Part shown: positions 63,677 through 64,000 of the stretch, piece by piece
How positions within the stretch are numbered: the first letter of the stretch is position 1
How the letters are laid out: each line of letters begins with the position of its first letter
Assembly: GCF_004564375.1 (NCBI RefSeq)
Contig: NZ_CP038267.1
Coordinates: forward strand, 2,482,501 to 2,546,500
Direction: 5' to 3'
Origin: Nocardioides euryhalodurans
GTDB taxonomy: Bacteria; Actinomycetota; Actinomycetes; Propionibacteriales; Nocardioidaceae
Length of the DNA: 64,000 nt
The notes under the pieces: generated by a model
What the model saw: only the letters and a program-made list of their open reading frames with translations
Told to the model about the DNA's origin: nothing
Database searches by the model: none
Translations under genes and position numbers: made by a program

Positions 63677-64000
63677 ATGACCCCCCGCCTGCTGTTCCGC
63701 ACCACCGCCGTCGCGGAGGCCGTCACCTGGGGGCTGCTGCTCACCGGGATGTTCCTCAAGTACGTCACGGGGACCACCGAGCTCGGGGTCCGGATCGGCG
63801 GGATGCTCCACGGGGTCGTCTTCGTCGCGTACGTCCTCACCGCCCTGGCCGTGGCCGTCGACGCCCGCTGGTCGCCGGGCCGGACGCTGCTGGCGCTCGT
63901 GAGCGCGGTGCCGCCGTTCATGACGATCTGGTTCGAGCGCTCGGCCGACCGCCGGCACGAGCTGCCCACCACCTGGCGGCTCCGCGAGGCGCCGGGGCGT
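63677..64000 (+). CDS. DUF3817 domain-containing membrane protein (partial, runs off the window)
   Basis: 108 codons without stop reach the window end. It opens MTPRLLFRTTAVAEAVTWGLLLTGMF and has two more hydrophobic segments (MLHGVVFVAYVLTALAVAV and TLLALVSAVPPFMTIW). The glycine-loop and the E-A/TW motif fit DUF3817. These are integral membrane proteins of unknown role, common in actinobacteria. Confidence 0.75.
   Translation, partial: MTPRLLFRTTAVAEAVTWGLLLTGMFLKYVTGTTELGVRIGGMLHGVVFVAYVLTALAVAVDARWSPGRTLLALVSAVPPFMTIWFERSADRRHELPTTWRLREAPGR

Overview
This is a high-GC actinobacterial chromosome segment centred on the replication origin. GTG starts are frequent, stop/start overlaps are common, and gene order matches the Actinobacteria origin region. 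The combination of genes (LL-DAP/Gly-type FemX, DLW-39 peptide, F420-type oxidoreductase, parS-bearing VSRET N-termini) fits Nocardioidaceae, probably Nocardioides; that placement is inference from gene content, not a search.

Layout. 1-4.7 kb: a shortened SARP/AAA regulator, tRNA-Ala, the DLW-39 peptide, a divergent MFS exporter/LysR pair and tRNA-Ile. 4.7-16.2 kb (all minus): dnaA, oriC, dnaN, gnd, recF, dciA, gyrB, gyrA and a DUF3566 membrane protein, which is the leftward replication arm. 16.7-22.0 kb (all plus): rpmH, rnpA, yidD, yidC, jag, rsmG, parA, parB, the rightward arm, with two parS sites. 22-33.6 kb (mostly minus): acyltransferase, alanine aminotransferase, a GNAT, then the envelope/thiol-stress operon DUF6049-murJ-pseudokinase-sigM-anti-sigma-like-trxB followed by trxA. 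33.7-40.9 kb: pcnA, a TetR/NADP-reductase divergent pair with twin operators, an SRPBCC protein, a subtilase with a small I9-like partner, ino1 and a PadR regulator. 41-48 kb: class A PBP, GT87 mannosyltransferase-like protein, an alanine-racemase-like protein, FemX and endonuclease IV. 48-54 kb: rpsF-ssb-rpsR-rplI, a membrane protein, a MATE exporter and dnaB. 54-64 kb: a two-component system with an adjacent divergent ABC exporter, an SDR, an AAA-kinase/LLM oxidoreductase fusion, an M6-type secreted protease, a stand-alone LigD phosphoesterase domain, a lipoprotein hydrolase and a partial DUF3817 protein.

How it works together. The core is replication initiation (DnaA, oriC, DnaN, DnaB, SSB, DciA, gyrase), origin segregation (ParA, ParB, parS), membrane protein insertion (YidC/YidD/Jag) and peptidoglycan assembly (MurJ, PBP, FemX). 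The most interesting non-coding signal is that the regions upstream of dnaA, between dnaA and dnaN, and upstream of dnaB 36 kb away share inverted DnaA-box pairs with the same 3-nt spacer and an additional 17-nt motif with the core GCAGGTCAG. The parA upstream region carries three further DnaA-type boxes. This suggests DnaA and a second, unidentified factor coordinate initiator, helicase and segregation genes. No CRISPR array, insertion sequence, prophage or rRNA operon is visible.
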